From the NCBI RefSeq assembly GCF_024172185.1, contig NZ_JAMZEC010000001.1, positions 1,984,001-2,048,000 on the forward strand: a DNA stretch of 64,000 nt, in the 5' to 3' direction. The translations under genes and the position numbers were made by a program. The notes beneath the pieces were generated by a model. That model was not told the origin of the DNA. It worked only from the letters and a program-made list of their open reading frames with translations, and ran no database searches. The stretch is from Nonomuraea roseoviolacea subsp. carminata (lineage in GTDB: Bacteria > Actinomycetota > Actinomycetes > Streptosporangiales > Streptosporangiaceae). Position 1 is the stretch's first letter. Every line of letters starts with the position of its first letter. Positions 1 through 9,713 of the stretch are shown here, in pieces.

Positions 1-1
1 G

Positions 2-145
2 GGGCTGGCACTTCGTGCGCTCACCGAATTCCGGCACCTGTCCACGGGGCCCCAGGCACTGGTCGTTGGGTACGGAGCCCCGGCCGACCACGCCTTCCGC
101 CCGGCTCTGACGGCCCTCTCCGGGTTACTCGCCGGACCTGCGTAA
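2..145 (+). CDS. MocR/GntR-type PLP-dependent regulator, C-terminal end only
   Basis: Reading frame open from the window edge, ending at TAA 143-145. The 47 visible residues begin GLALRALTEF and contain ALVVGYGAPADHAF followed by an LSGLL helix. This matches the extreme C-terminus of the aminotransferase-like domain of MocR regulators, where a G-x-R/H-x-L stretch is followed by ALVVGYA and an aromatic helix. Such proteins join an N-terminal GntR winged helix to a PLP-binding fold I domain and control vitamin B6, GABA or amino acid genes. Nothing upstream is visible, so target and start are unknown. The family call rests on this tail alone. Confidence 0.6.
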   Translation, partial: GLALRALTEFRHLSTGPQALVVGYGAPADHAFRPALTALSGLLAGPA

Positions 146-439
146 TTTCTCGGCACGCGGCGTGAAGTGACGGTGATCACTAGGTGACTTGCCATCGGCC
201 CCGCCTGTTCCATCCCGCCAGCAGCAGCCCACCCTTGACCGGTCAGAGCTACCGCCTTGCCTATGCTTCACACGACCCCTTGACATCACGGCGGCCGCCC
301 ACCCCTGGCGGAGCTGTCCCCGTCCCGGCCAGTGTCGTGGACGCCGTGCTCCGCCGCCGCGTCCCCTGTCGCCAGCCAACCCTTCCAGCTCCGTTCGATC
401 AGCGGCGACGTTGGCCCGTTGCGCGCCCAAACAGCGCGA

Positions 440-649
440 GAGGCCGCCCTGAAGCGGGAGGTACTGGCCACGGCCGACGCCGCGGAGGCCACCGCCCCCA
501 CCGTGGACCGGGGCTGTGAGCAACTCGCTGACCGGATCGCCGACGCGCCGGTGATGATGACCGGCGGCGGACCTTCCTACGGCACCACGATGTTCGCCGC
601 AGCCAAACGCATCGAGACCGCCGGAGTGTTCGCCGTCGGCCAGGATCTG
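440..649 (+). pseudogene. SIS-domain sugar-phosphate isomerase/deglycase fragment
   Basis: One frame between about 440 and 649 encodes roughly 70 residues that read like the middle of a SIS (sugar isomerase) domain protein of the GlmS-C/AgaS/FrlB type. VMMTGGGPSYGTTMFAAAK is the phosphosugar-binding loop, followed by IETAGVFAVGQDL. In intact relatives the next residues are an acidic EEW-H-E segment. Here the frame continues into unrelated VRKEPPRRV and stops at 742. No SIS N-terminus is recognisable upstream. I read this as a truncated, non-functional remnant. The other 570 bases around it (146-714) hold no convincing gene. Confidence 0.6.
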
Positions 650-714
650 GTCCGCAAGGAGCCACCACGAAGAGTGCGCAGCCGACCCTGCGTACGAGAC
701 GATTGGTGGCCGGG

Positions 715-3411
715 CTATGGGCCTGTCGTGGGCCGGGCGTAGATGTTTCCGTTGGAACTCCCGAAGTACAGGAGGCCGTCTGCCGCGACAGGGTCCGTTT
801 GACCGGTGCCACCGGTCCAGAACCTCCATCGCACCGTGCCGGTGGCGGGGTCGAGGGCGTACAACGTGCCCTCGCGGTCGGAGACGTAGACGGTTCCGTC
901 CGCTGCCACGGGGCCGGTTTCCCGGCCGCCGGGCAGCGGGAGGCGCCAACGGATCTCGCCCGTGGCGGGGGCGAGGGCATACAGCGTGCGATCGCGGCCG
1001 ACGGTGTACAGGAGTCCGTCCGCCACCGCGGCGCTCCATTGGAACATGGGCTGGTCGCCCTTGGCCCGGAAGCCCCACAGGGGCGTGCCGGTCGTGGCGT
1101 CCAGCGCGTGCGTGGTGCCCTCGTCGTCGCCCACGTACAGGGTCCCGTCGGCCACCACCGGACGGAACGAAGTGGGTCCGGTGATCCGTGATCTCCAACG
1201 GACCTTGCCCGAGACGGTGTCCAGGGCGTTCACGTCACCGTTGCTGCCCGTGGCGTAGACGGTCGTGCCGGCCCTCAGCAGGAGGATGCGGTCGTGTTCC
1301 GCGCCGAGTCGGTGGCGCTCTTTCACGGTTCCGGTGGCGGGGTCGAGGGCGTACAGCACGCCGTGGTCACTGCCGGCGAGGACGACGTCGCCGGCCAGCA
1401 CGGGCTCGGGGGTCAGCACGTCGCCCGCCGGCTCGAAGCTCCACAGCCGCTTGCCGGAGGTTGCGTCGAGCGCGACGAGTTCGGCCTTTGATGACCAGGC
1501 GGGGTGCCTGGTCCAGAGGTAGAGGCGGCCCGCCGCGACCACGAGGTGACCGGACACGATGATCTTGCGGCTCCATCTCGGGCGGCCGGTGCCCGCGTCC
1601 AGCGCCACCAGCCCGCCGACGCTGCCGGCCGCGTACACGATGCCGTGCGCCACCACGTGGCCGTCCTCCACGGAACCGCCCGTGCGGTAACGCCAGCGCA
1701 CCGCGCCGGTGGCGGCGTCCAGCGCGGACACCGTGCCGTCGCCGCTGGTGGCGTAGACGACGCCGCCGGTCACCACCGGCGCGGTACGCACGGCCGCGTC
1801 GGTCGGGAAGCTCCATCCGCGTTCGCGCGCGGGGGCAGGGGCGCGAACGCCCGGCTTGTACCGGGTGAACAGGTGGTCGCGCAGCAGCGGGGAGAGGAGT
1901 CGCACAGCTTGCCGTGAGGACGAGGTCAGCCGAACGACGACGGGGCCCACGTTGATGATCGTCGCGCCGTAGAAGCCGTTCGTCTCCGCCACGGTGTAGG
2001 ACCGGAAGCCCGGGGCCTCGGTGGTGGGATCGATGTCGCCGGTCTCTTTGACGGCGGTCGCCTCGGCGGTGTACAGCTTGCCCGCGCTCGCGTCCGACGA
2101 CGACACCCATTCCACGGACAGCGAGACGACGGCGCCGTCGTCGGTCGGCGGTATCCAGTCGCATTTCGCCGCGCCGTCCGTTGCCGGGGCCGGGCGGTAG
2201 CCGGCCGCGAAGGCCGCAAGGTCGCGGCCGGTCAGCAGGGCGCAGGCGTCCGGCCAGGCGGTCTTGGTGCGGGCGGTCCCGTAGATCAGCTTGTACGCGG
2301 TGAGCCGGGCGTCCCCGGGGATGTCGCTGAACACGAAGGCCATGTCCCGGCTCCCCCCGGCGAGGGAGACCAGGTGGGCGGGCAGGTCGATCGGCAGCCC
2401 GCCGAGCCGCCCGGTGCCGGGGTCGATGGAGATCAGGTAGGCGGGCAGTGGCCAGGTGGAGTCCTGCAAGGCACGGCCGTGGTCCTTCGCCACGGTGGAG
2501 GAGCCGGCGTACAGGAGCGGGTTCCAGCGGTCCGGAGCCGTGACCTTGACGGCTTGCGAGCCGGTGGACAGCAGGCGGCCGTCGGGTCCCAAGAAGAAGT
2601 CGTCCTCACCCGCCCTGGCCCGCATGTGACCCTCGGCGTTGGCCGTGAGCCCGATCGGCGGGCCTGCGTCCTTCGGGGAGGACGACGACGGCAGCAGGCG
2701 TGTCCATTCCTGCCGCAGGGTGCGCGGATCCACCGAGGCCAGCCGCAGCTCGTTCCCCTGGCAGTAGCTGAGCAGCCGCACCGATCGGGCCGTCGCGGCA
2801 CCGGTCAGCCGGCAGCTTCGCGGGTAGGTCACCCTGGCCGTGGTCGTTCCCGTGCGTGCGTCGAGGGCGTGGATGTCGAGGGGTTCGTCCGCCTGCTCGA
2901 ACACCACGATGCCGCGCTCAGTCACCATGATCCGCGGGCCGTGGTACGAGCCGGTGTCGGCCAAGCGGGGCTGACCGAGGGCCGTGATGACCGCGCGCCG
3001 CCAGAGCGGCGCGCCCGTGGCCAGGTCGTGGGCGTACAGGGTCTGCTCGGTGCCGTCCGGTTCTCCTCTGGCGACGACCAGCGTGTCGCCCGCGATCCAG
3101 ACGCCGGTGACGGGGGCGGGCCGGGCGGGGTCGGCGGGAATGGTGCGCTGGAGCGCACCCGTGCGCGGGTCGTGGATTCTTACGGTGCTCTGCCGGGTCG
3201 CCACGGCCACCGCCCGGACGGACACGGCGTGGCCCGGGGCCTTCAGAGACATGGTGCCGTTCTCCGAGTCCGCGGGCACCGACCACAACGCACGCCACTC
3301 GACGGGTACGCGGGCAAGCCTCGTGACATTGTCCAGGCTCGCGGCCGAGCAGGTCGCCAGGAGGACCACGAGCAGGATCGCGGCTGACCGGCGCCTGTGC
3401 GCGGTCAGCAC
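715..3411 (-). CDS. Exported PQQ-like beta-propeller repeat protein
   Basis: About 898 residues from GTG 3411, which overlaps the stop of the upstream gene; an in-frame start at 3447 is also possible. The N-terminus has an Arg-rich stretch, a hydrophobic segment (AAILLVVLLA) and a Cys in LATC that could be a weak lipobox. The C-terminal half has about nine repeats of the form DG-x-VY-x-G-x-x-G-x-x-YALD-x-x-TG-x-x-RW, the WD/PQQ-blade signature. The N-terminal half also looks propeller-like. Such proteins act outside the membrane as interaction or ligand-binding scaffolds; no quinoprotein dehydrogenase active site is evident. The tight coupling with the single-pass membrane protein at 3405-4256 suggests the two work together at the cell surface. 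Substrate unknown. Confidence 0.8.
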   Translation of the reverse strand: MLTAHRRRSAAILLVVLLATCSAASLDNVTRLARVPVEWRALWSVPADSENGTMSLKAPGHAVSVRAVAVATRQSTVRIHDPRTGALQRTIPADPARPAPVTGVWIAGDTLVVARGEPDGTEQTLYAHDLATGAPLWRRAVITALGQPRLADTGSYHGPRIMVTERGIVVFEQADEPLDIHALDARTGTTTARVTYPRSCRLTGAATARSVRLLSYCQGNELRLASVDPRTLRQEWTRLLPSSSSPKDAGPPIGLTANAEGHMRARAGEDDFFLGPDGRLLSTGSQAVKVTAPDRWNPLLYAGSSTVAKDHGRALQDSTWPLPAYLISIDPGTGRLGGLPIDLPAHLVSLAGGSRDMAFVFSDIPGDARLTAYKLIYGTARTKTAWPDACALLTGRDLAAFAAGYRPAPATDGAAKCDWIPPTDDGAVVSLSVEWVSSSDASAGKLYTAEATAVKETGDIDPTTEAPGFRSYTVAETNGFYGATIINVGPVVVRLTSSSRQAVRLLSPLLRDHLFTRYKPGVRAPAPARERGWSFPTDAAVRTAPVVTGGVVYATSGDGTVSALDAATGAVRWRYRTGGSVEDGHVVAHGIVYAAGSVGGLVALDAGTGRPRWSRKIIVSGHLVVAAGRLYLWTRHPAWSSKAELVALDATSGKRLWSFEPAGDVLTPEPVLAGDVVLAGSDHGVLYALDPATGTVKERHRLGAEHDRILLLRAGTTVYATGSNGDVNALDTVSGKVRWRSRITGPTSFRPVVADGTLYVGDDEGTTHALDATTGTPLWGFRAKGDQPMFQWSAAVADGLLYTVGRDRTLYALAPATGEIRWRLPLPGGRETGPVAADGTVYVSDREGTLYALDPATGTVRWRFWTGGTGQTDPVAADGLLYFGSSNGNIYARPTTGP

Positions 3412-4256
3412 TTCCCGGCCCGGGCGAGCTTGCGTTCGATCGCGCACGCGGCGCTCCTGGAGATCGGCCGCCAGCCGCCGAGCGGAGAGGTCGTGTAGTA
3501 CGCGTGGTAGGTGCCGGCGGTGCCGGTCACCCGGAACGGGGTCCTGTCCGGCCCCTGGATCGTCATCTGCTCGGTCCGGTCTCCCGTGAGCACGGTGATC
3601 AGGAGGTCGAAGGTGTAGTAGGCGGCCATGCCCGTGACCGTCATGGACAGTGTGACTCGTTCGTCCCGTTTGAGGTCAATCTGCTTCTTTCTGAAGTACG
3701 AGATATCCGGGTCTTCCGGACTGGTGAAGCGGGGTACGGGCTTGTCGAGATCGGCGGCGAGTTCGATGGTGGCGGCCTCTCCGGCCGGGGTGTAGATGAA
3801 CAGTGCGCCGTCCGAAACGGGCTTGCGGTCAAGGACACGCGGCTGGATGTCGACGATGCGCAGGCTGCTGCGGTTGCCGACGAGGACGACGGTGAGGTCG
3901 GCTGTCTCGAGCGGGGCCCGGTCGTGGCGCGCCATGACCGCGTCGCGTCGCGAGCCGGACGCGCTGCCCAGCAGGACCGCCCGGTCAGCGGGGTCGGTCA
4001 CCGTTTCCCTCAGGGTGGTGTCCTGCGCCGCGTAGTCGACGGCCACGTGGCCGACCTTGATCGGGGGCTCGCCGCTGATGCTCTCGACGGTGTCGGAGCC
4101 GCGCGCATTGAACCAGGCGGTGAACACGACCCCGACGGCCGCGACGATCACGGCGCTGACGATTCCCGCCAACCACGTCCGCATGGCTTTCCATCCTCCG
4201 GCCTCCTCGGTGCGCGGGGCGGATGCGGCACGCCTCTTCTGGCGCGCTCTGCCCAT
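3405..4256 (-). CDS. Single-pass membrane protein of unknown function
   Basis: 283 residues from ATG 4256, which has AAGGGGA seven bases upstream; a second ATG at 4184 also has a GGAGG. A basic N-terminus (GRARQKRRA) precedes one transmembrane helix (WLAGIVSAVIVAAVGVVF). About 225 mostly polar residues then lie outside the cell if the positive-inside rule holds. I recognise no domain. The stop overlaps the GTG of the propeller gene by 7 bases, so the two are translationally coupled. The C-terminal CxxxxxK tail has two cysteines (ACAIERKLARAGKC) that could pair. Function not assigned. Confidence 0.65.
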   Translation of the reverse strand: MGRARQKRRAASAPRTEEAGGWKAMRTWLAGIVSAVIVAAVGVVFTAWFNARGSDTVESISGEPPIKVGHVAVDYAAQDTTLRETVTDPADRAVLLGSASGSRRDAVMARHDRAPLETADLTVVLVGNRSSLRIVDIQPRVLDRKPVSDGALFIYTPAGEAATIELAADLDKPVPRFTSPEDPDISYFRKKQIDLKRDERVTLSMTVTGMAAYYTFDLLITVLTGDRTEQMTIQGPDRTPFRVTGTAGTYHAYYTTSPLGGWRPISRSAACAIERKLARAGKC

Positions 4257-5204
4257 GGGACGTCCCCTTCGTCGGCGGTGCAACGGCACTGATATATAGC
4301 TGACGGGACGACCGCGCGGCCGCAGTATTGACCAATTTAGTCTGGGAGTTCCTGAATTTCTCAGGGCGAATCAGGAGCGAGAGCTCACACGCGCGGGGCG
4401 CAATAAGGGTTCAGCCGATACATGCCTTAGAGGATCGCGATCGAGACCGGACAGCTCCCTCCGAGACGTGCTGGGCGGCCTCGATCGGGTCAAGGTGTCC
4501 GGCCGCCTGCCACACCATGCCGCGCCAGGTCGCCGGAAGTCGCGCGCGGCGCGCCGTCTGGCCGCCGCGCTGTGGTTGGAGAGGCAGCCCCTATGTTGCG
4601 GCTCTGCGCTGGGGCTTCGAGCCACTGGAAGCCGTAGAGACATGTCCTTGCCCGCCCTCGTGCAGGCCATGTCCACGCCGCCGGGATCGGATAGGTGGCC
4701 AGGTCCCAGCCCGAAAGGTGCCGTAGATCTCGCTCAGGCGCGCCATGGGGCGTTTACGGCCGCACCATCAGCTTCCATGAGAATTAGGGCGAGCCCAGGA
4801 TCCGCTCTGGATATCCCATGTCTTCGCAGGCCTGTAGCATTTGTCGCCTCTGAGCTCGCATAGCGAGAGAGAATTGGCGCCACGAAATTGCCCCGAGGAA
4901 TAGGCTAATCAGCCACACCACTATGTCTGCGGGCGGCCGTGAGCCGAAGGTGCAGGTGTACGACGGACGTCAGCGACTGCTGGACGACTCGCCGGCCACG
5001 ACGGGAGGCGTACTTGGGCCTCGACGGCGTGCAGGGCGGCGGTGGACGACCTGTCCTGAGCCAGCCCGGCCCCGGGTCCTGCTGCTCCAGAGCGTCAGCG
5101 GCGCCGTCGATCAGCTGGCCGTCCAGCCGCTGTTCGCGAAGCTCGTCCTAGCTGTGCTCGACCTCGCGACAAACATCACAACCGCCAGCTCCTAGCTCAC
5201 TTCG
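4257..5204. other. Gene-poor, probably decayed stretch
   Basis: About 950 bases with no reading frame I can tie to a family on either strand. Frames of 90-130 codons exist, but their composition is Arg/Ser/Pro-rich, as expected of non-coding frames in GC-rich DNA. Base composition is visibly lower in GC around 4320-4460 and 4790-4925 than in the neighbouring genes. It lies between the membrane/propeller pair and the S8-peptidase remnant next to tRNA-Arg, and could be the eroded remains of an inserted element. I cannot name any fragment in it. Confidence 0.4.
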
Positions 5205-5399
5205 TTATCCGACAGCGTAGGCGCGAGTGATCGTCTGAGTGACGCGGGCACCGGCGGTGTCCGTCGAGGTGGCGCGCAGCGAGACGAATCCCGGAATGCC
5301 GGGGTTGGCGATCAGCGCCGTCCATCCCGTTCCCGACGGGACGACGGGGACCTGGCGCCAGCTCGCACCGTCGTCGGTGGACATCTCCACCTGGAGCGA
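5205..5399 (-). pseudogene. C-terminal remnant of a subtilisin-like (S8) peptidase
   Basis: One frame gives 64 residues starting SLQVEMSTDDGASWRQ and ending FVSLRATSTDTAGARV then TQTITRAYAVG. This closely resembles the last module of large secreted actinobacterial S8 serine peptidases, which end in V-E-V-S-x-D-D-G-x-x-W ... VSLRAKATDTAGN ... QTIIRAY. The catalytic domain is missing, and sequence upstream of 5399 shifts to Arg-rich non-family residues. This is therefore a stranded 3' end. Alternatively it could be the end of another protein with the same late beta-sandwich, but no start is visible. Confidence 0.6.
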
Positions 5400-5571
5400 C
5401 CGCGCAGCATGGGATGAACGTGCAGCTGTTGGCCGACCCTGTAGGCCGACTGGTGTGGGCCTCGCCCGCACTGCCGGGCGCCGTGCACGACGTGGCCGCC
5501 GCGTGAACGGTCGGACTGATCGACGCCGTGCCCAGCGCCGCATCCCAGCGAAGCACCCATCACAGCACGAA

Positions 5572-5612
5572 AGTGGGCACCCTTTGCCCTCTTGCGAGGA
5601 GAGTGCCCACTG
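5572..5612 (-). terminator. Inverted repeat downstream of tRNA-Arg
   Basis: Perfect 9-bp arms AGTGGGCAC (5572-5580) and GTGCCCACT (5604-5612), with a second small stem CCTC/GAGG in the loop. It lies 17 bases beyond the 3' end of tRNA-Arg in its direction of transcription. There is no strong T-run, which is common for actinobacterial terminators. It may instead serve as a processing hairpin. Confidence 0.6.
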
Positions 5613-5628
5613 CGCGGATCTGGTACGT

Positions 5629-5700
5629 GCCCCCTGTAGGATTCGAACCTACGCACCCGGCTCCGGAGGCCGGTGCTCTATCCCCTGAGCTAAGGGGGCC
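5629..5700 (-). tRNA. tRNA-Arg, anticodon CCG
   Basis: Read on the minus strand, 72 bases form a full cloverleaf. The acceptor GCCCCCU pairs with AGGGGGC, discriminator A. The D arm is TAGCTCAGGGGATAGAGCA and the T arm carries GTTCGAATC. The anticodon stem CCGGC/GCCGG encloses loop CUCCGGA, giving anticodon CCG (reads CGG, Arg). The CCA end is not encoded, as usual in actinobacteria. The 3' end abuts the gene-poor region with the peptidase remnant, a typical place for integrative elements to enter or leave. Confidence 0.95.
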
Positions 5701-5815
5701 GAACGTGTGACAAGGCTACCAGTAATCAGGCACCACTCCGCACCACGATAAACCTCCGATCACACATCGCTGGAAAACCGCACGTGACGGCGCCACTACG
5801 AGTAGCTTTGCCGCC

Positions 5816-6202
5816 GTGGGTGAGGTTCTTGGGAGAGTGCTGGTCGTCGACGATGACGAGGTCATCCGTCAGCTCATCGCGGTCAACCTGAGCCTGGAAG
5901 GGTTCGAGGTGTCGACCGCCACCGATGGGCAGGACTGCCTGGAGCGGGTGCACGACGTCATGCCGGACGTGATCACGCTGGACGTGATGATGCCGTACCT
6001 CGACGGGTGGGTGACGGCGGAGCGGTTGCGGGCGGACGACGCGACCAGTCACATCAAGGTGGTGCTCATCACCGCGCGGGCGCAGGACGACGACAAGCGG
6101 CGCGGCATGAACATCGGGGTGGACGCCTACCTGACCAAGCCGTTCGACCCCGCCGAGCTGATCCAGGTGGTGCGCGACCTCGCGGCCCTGGCCAGGAGCT
6201 GA
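5816..6202 (+). CDS. Stand-alone REC response regulator (CheY-like)
   Basis: 128 residues from GTG 5816; a GTG at 5837 is a later option. It is a single receiver domain: acidic pocket VVDDDE (residues 11-15), phosphoacceptor D56 in ITLDVMMP, switch T86 in LITA, and K108 in LTKPF. There is no output domain. Such single-domain regulators pass phosphate on or work by protein-protein contact. No histidine kinase is adjacent. The neighbour on the other strand is the large LAL regulator, which is not a known phosphorelay partner. The cognate kinase must be elsewhere. Confidence 0.85.
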   Translation: MGEVLGRVLVVDDDEVIRQLIAVNLSLEGFEVSTATDGQDCLERVHDVMPDVITLDVMMPYLDGWVTAERLRADDATSHIKVVLITARAQDDDKRRGMNIGVDAYLTKPFDPAELIQVVRDLAALARS

Positions 6203-6222
6203 GCCGGCAGTCCAGCGGTCAC

Positions 6223-8997
6223 TCAGCCGAGCAGGCCGTGGGCGCGGGCCGTGGCGGCCGCCTGGGTGCGGGTCGAGACGTCGAGCTTGCCCAGGATGTT
6301 GGAGACGTGGACGCTCACCGTCTTCTGGGCGATGAACAGCCGCTCGGCGATCTCCCTGTTCGTCAGGCCCTCGGCGACGAGCGCGAGCACCTCCAGCTCG
6401 CGGGCCGTCAGCCCGCCGTTGGATGACTCAGGGGCGGTCGGCCGGGCCCCGGTGACGGCGGTGAAGCGGGCTCTCTTGCCGAAGTCGGCCAGCACTTGTT
6501 CGAGGGGCGCGGCGCGCAGCGTGGTGGCGGCCTCGTGGGCCAGTGTCCATTCTGCCTGCGCGGCGTCGCGGTCGCCGGTGGCCAGCAGCGCCTCGGCCAG
6601 GCGCCAGCGGGCGCGGGCCGTCTCGTAGACGAAGCCGTAGTCGAACGCCTCCACCACCGGCCGCCACAGCTCCGGGTCGAGCCGGCCGTGCACGCGGTGC
6701 CACTCGGCCTCGGCGCGCAGCGCCCACGCGCGCCCCTCCAGGCCCATGGGGCCGCGCTGGCCGACCGGGCCGGTGGTGACCGCGAAGCGCGCCTGCTCGA
6801 CGATCTCGTCGGCGTCCTCGACGACGCCGAGGTCGCCGAGCGCCCACAGGCCGACGGCGGCGATGCGCAGGACGGCGGGGTCGCCGGGCTGCAGCATGTC
6901 GAGCAGGGCACGTATGTGGGTGAGGGCGAGCTCGGGGTCGCCCTGCCAGAGCGCGTGCTCGGCGGCGAGCCCGCGCGCGATGTACGCGACGAGCCCGTCG
7001 GACCAGAACGGCCGCAGCCACCCGAGCCTGCTCTCCACGGCCGGCAGCCCGCGCGCCACCTCCAGGAACAACGCGAACGACGACAGGGTCGCCTCCGGCG
7101 CGGTGCCGACCCGGGAGCCGAAGGAGGCGGCCATGGCCTCGGCCTGGTCCCACTCCCCCGCGACGTAGTGGATGAGGAAGCGCAGGAACCGCATGTCGGT
7201 GCCGTAGGTGCTCCACGTGAGGCCCGTCTCGGACGCCACCCGGATGCCCTCGTCGGCGGCCGTGGCGGCGTAGGCGAGGTAGCCGGTCTCGTAGTGGATG
7301 CGGGCGTGGTGGAAGCGGGCGCGCAGGTCCATGGCGAGGTCGCCGGTGCCCTCGGAGGAGGCGACGGTGACCAGGTCGTGGGCCTTGTCGATGTCGCCGT
7401 GGAGCTCGGCGTGCAGGGCGAGGGTGAGCAGCGCGCTGACCTCGGCGTCGCGCGCCCCCGCGGCGCGGGCGACCTCCTGGGCGCGCAGCGCGAGCTCCTG
7501 GCTCTCGGCGTGGCGGGAGCTCCAGGTCAGCGTGCGGGCGTGGGTGGCCAGGGCGCGGGCCAGGCACGCGTCGTCGGCGGCCATGGCGACGGCCTGCTCG
7601 GCGGCGGCGATGGCGCCGTCCTGGTCGTCCATCTCGAACAGGTAGTAGGCCAGCCGCTCGCAGACCTCGGAGGCGGGCGGCAGGGCGCGGAGCTGGGCGA
7701 CGGCCCGGTGGTTGTCGCCGCTGTCGGCGGCCATGAGGGCGCTGCGGAAGGCCAGCGAGACCCGGCTCTCGCCGGTCAGCGCCTCGGCGTCGGGCACCCG
7801 CTCCCAGAGGGACAGAGCCTGGTCGTAGTGCTGGTGCGCCTCGGCCGGCGCGCCGACCCGCTCGGCCAGCCGGCCGGCCTCGGCGGAGGCGGCCAGGGCG
7901 CCGGCCAGGTCGTGGCCGGCCAGGTGGTGGTGGGCCAGCTCGGCGGGCGAGGTGAGCAGCCGCGCGAACGCGGCGTGCAGCCGGGTGCGCTCGCCGGGCA
8001 GCAGGTCGGTGTAGACGGCCTCCTGGAGGAGGGCGTGGCGGAAGGCGTAGCCGTAGCCGTCGACGCGGAGCAGCCCGCGCGAGACGATCTCGCGCACGGC
8101 CTCCTCGAAGTCGGCGAGCGGCAGCCCGGAGACCTCGCGCAGCAGCTCGTCCTCGACGCGCCGCCCGGCCACGGCGGCGGCGCGCAGCACGCTCTGGCCC
8201 GGCTCGGACAGCACCTCGACCCGCGACAGCAGCAGGCTGGCCAGGCCGTCGGGCAGGCTGTCGCCCTCGGACATGGCGGCGAACAGCTCCTCGGCGTAGA
8301 ACGGGTTGCCGTCGGCGCGGGTGACGATCATGCCGAGCTCCTGCGCGTCGACCCGCCCCATGGTGGCGACGTAGTCGGACATCGCGCCCGTGTCGAGCGG
8401 CCCCAGCTCGACCGCGGTCACCGTGGGCAGCCGCTTCAGCTCGGCCAGCACGGAGCGCAGCGGGTGGCGCCGGTGGAGGTCGTCGGTGCGGTAGGTGCCG
8501 ACCACGCAGACCCGCTCGGTCTGCACCATGCGGCTGAGGAACACCAGCAGGTCGCGGGTGGAGCGGTCGGCCCAGTGCAGGTCCTCGATGACGAACAGGA
8601 CGGGCTGGATGCCCGCCAGCAGCCCCAGCAGCGAGCCGAACAGCCGCTGCTGCGTCAGGCCGGCCGACGGGGCGCTCTCGACGCCCGGCAGCAGCTGGCC
8701 GAGCAGGGGGTGGGCGGCGGCGGCCTCGCGCACCGCGGGCTCGGCGCCGCGCAGGGCGTCGGCGAGCGGGAGGTACGGCAGGGCGTCGCCGAGCTCGGCG
8801 CACTGCCCGGACAGCACGTGGAAGCCGCGCTCGCGCGCCTCGGCCACCAGCTCGCTCACCAGGCGCGTCTTGCCGATGCCCGCGTCGCCGCCGACCAGCG
8901 CGACGCCGGCGGTGCCGGTCGCGGCGGACTCCAGCACGCCGACGAGCCGCGCCAGCTCGGCGCCGCGACCCACCAGGAGACCCTTCACGTTGAGCAA
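6223..8997 (-). CDS. LAL-family LuxR transcriptional regulator with AAA ATPase
   Basis: 924 residues from TTG 8997; GTG at 8988 or 8973 are alternatives, the latter with AAGGG upstream. Order: ATPase with Walker [10 protein letters not shown] (residues 36-44) and Walker [12 protein letters not shown] near 140. A long helical TPR-like middle region rich in Ala/Leu/Glu follows. The C-terminus is a LuxR/GerE helix-turn-helix ([21 protein letters not shown] ... [13 protein letters not shown]). These MalT-like regulators (Large ATP-binding LuxR) activate transcription of nearby or remote catabolic or antibiotic genes on sensing ligand and ATP. No obvious target operon adjoins it, since its neighbours are a REC protein and a divergent LysE exporter. 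Length is typical. Confidence 0.9.
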   Translation of the reverse strand: MLNVKGLLVGRGAELARLVGVLESAATGTAGVALVGGDAGIGKTRLVSELVAEARERGFHVLSGQCAELGDALPYLPLADALRGAEPAVREAAAAHPLLGQLLPGVESAPSAGLTQQRLFGSLLGLLAGIQPVLFVIEDLHWADRSTRDLLVFLSRMVQTERVCVVGTYRTDDLHRRHPLRSVLAELKRLPTVTAVELGPLDTGAMSDYVATMGRVDAQELGMIVTRADGNPFYAEELFAAMSEGDSLPDGLASLLLSRVEVLSEPGQSVLRAAAVAGRRVEDELLREVSGLPLADFEEAVREIVSRGLLRVDGYGYAFRHALLQEAVYTDLLPGERTRLHAAFARLLTSPAELAHHHLAGHDLAGALAASAEAGRLAERVGAPAEAHQHYDQALSLWERVPDAEALTGESRVSLAFRSALMAADSGDNHRAVAQLRALPPASEVCERLAYYLFEMDDQDGAIAAAEQAVAMAADDACLARALATHARTLTWSSRHAESQELALRAQEVARAAGARDAEVSALLTLALHAELHGDIDKAHDLVTVASSEGTGDLAMDLRARFHHARIHYETGYLAYAATAADEGIRVASETGLTWSTYGTDMRFLRFLIHYVAGEWDQAEAMAASFGSRVGTAPEATLSSFALFLEVARGLPAVESRLGWLRPFWSDGLVAYIARGLAAEHALWQGDPELALTHIRALLDMLQPGDPAVLRIAAVGLWALGDLGVVEDADEIVEQARFAVTTGPVGQRGPMGLEGRAWALRAEAEWHRVHGRLDPELWRPVVEAFDYGFVYETARARWRLAEALLATGDRDAAQAEWTLAHEAATTLRAAPLEQVLADFGKRARFTAVTGARPTAPESSNGGLTARELEVLALVAEGLTNREIAERLFIAQKTVSVHVSNILGKLDVSTRTQAAATARAHGLLG

Positions 8998-9091
8998 CTA
9001 TGCCACGACCCGCCGACAATCCATTGGCCCATTCCTACCGCCCACCATTGGCCTTCATAGCGGTAAAGAGCCATCTCTACGCTGATATTTC

Positions 9092-9709
9092 GTGATCAAT
9101 TGGTCTACATACGTGTTCTTCGCCGGCGCCTGCCTGGCCCTCGTGGTCATCCCGGGCCCCAATCATCTCTACATCGCCGCCCGCGGCCTCGCCCAGGGCA
9201 GAGGAGCCGCCCTGGCCAGCGCGTTCGGCGTGGAGACCGGCACGCTCGTGCACATCGCCGCCGCGGCGGCCGGCCTCTCCTATCTGATCACCAGGTCGGC
9301 GACGCTGTTCGGCATCGTCAAGTGGGCCGGCGTCGCCTACCTCGTCTACCTGGGCGTCCGCGCGTTCACCTCGAAGGAGGAGGCCGCCGGCCGGGCGCTG
9401 CGGCCGCAGCCGCTGCCCAAGGTGTTCCTCGAAGGGGTGGTGGTCAACGTGCTCAACCCCAAGGTCACGCTGTTCTTCCTGGCGCTGCTGCCGCAGTTCG
9501 TGGACCAGCGCGCGGGCTCGCCGGCGCTGCAGATCGTGGTGCTCGGGGTGACGCTGCTCGTGTTCGGCCTGCTGTCGGACATCGTGTACGCGCTCACGGC
9601 CGGCGCGCTCGGCGCCCGCCTGGCCCGCCGGGCCCGGACCCTGCGGTACGTCAGCGGCGTGGTCTACCTGGGGATGGGCGTGGTCACCGCGTTCACCGGG
9701 AGAAAATGA
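9092..9709 (+). CDS. LysE/RhtB-family amino acid exporter
   Basis: 205 residues from GTG 9092. Five to six hydrophobic helices begin TYVFFAGACLALVVIPGPN, with the family P-G-P signature near residue 20. The LysE core VVNVLNPKVTLFFLALLPQF follows. LysE/RhtB proteins pump amino acids or their derivatives out of the cell using the proton gradient. Four bases separate its stop from the TetR gene, so the two form an operon in which the regulator probably controls the exporter. Substrate unknown. A second LysE homologue lies at 52045. Confidence 0.88.
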   Translation: MINWSTYVFFAGACLALVVIPGPNHLYIAARGLAQGRGAALASAFGVETGTLVHIAAAAAGLSYLITRSATLFGIVKWAGVAYLVYLGVRAFTSKEEAAGRALRPQPLPKVFLEGVVVNVLNPKVTLFFLALLPQFVDQRAGSPALQIVVLGVTLLVFGLLSDIVYALTAGALGARLARRARTLRYVSGVVYLGMGVVTAFTGRK

Positions 9710-9713
9710 CGGC

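Noticed and set aside
4328..4863. Frames of about 100-130 codons in the gene-poor region
   Set aside because: No recognisable motif in any frame on either strand and no ribosome-binding site. I could not tie them to a transposase or phage gene.
6496..9060. A very long open frame on the plus strand opposite the LAL regulator (about 850 codons)
   Set aside because: Gly/Val/Gln/His-rich mirror of the real gene. High GC keeps antisense frames open. No domain, start signal or family match, while the minus strand carries an unmistakable ATPase-LuxR protein.
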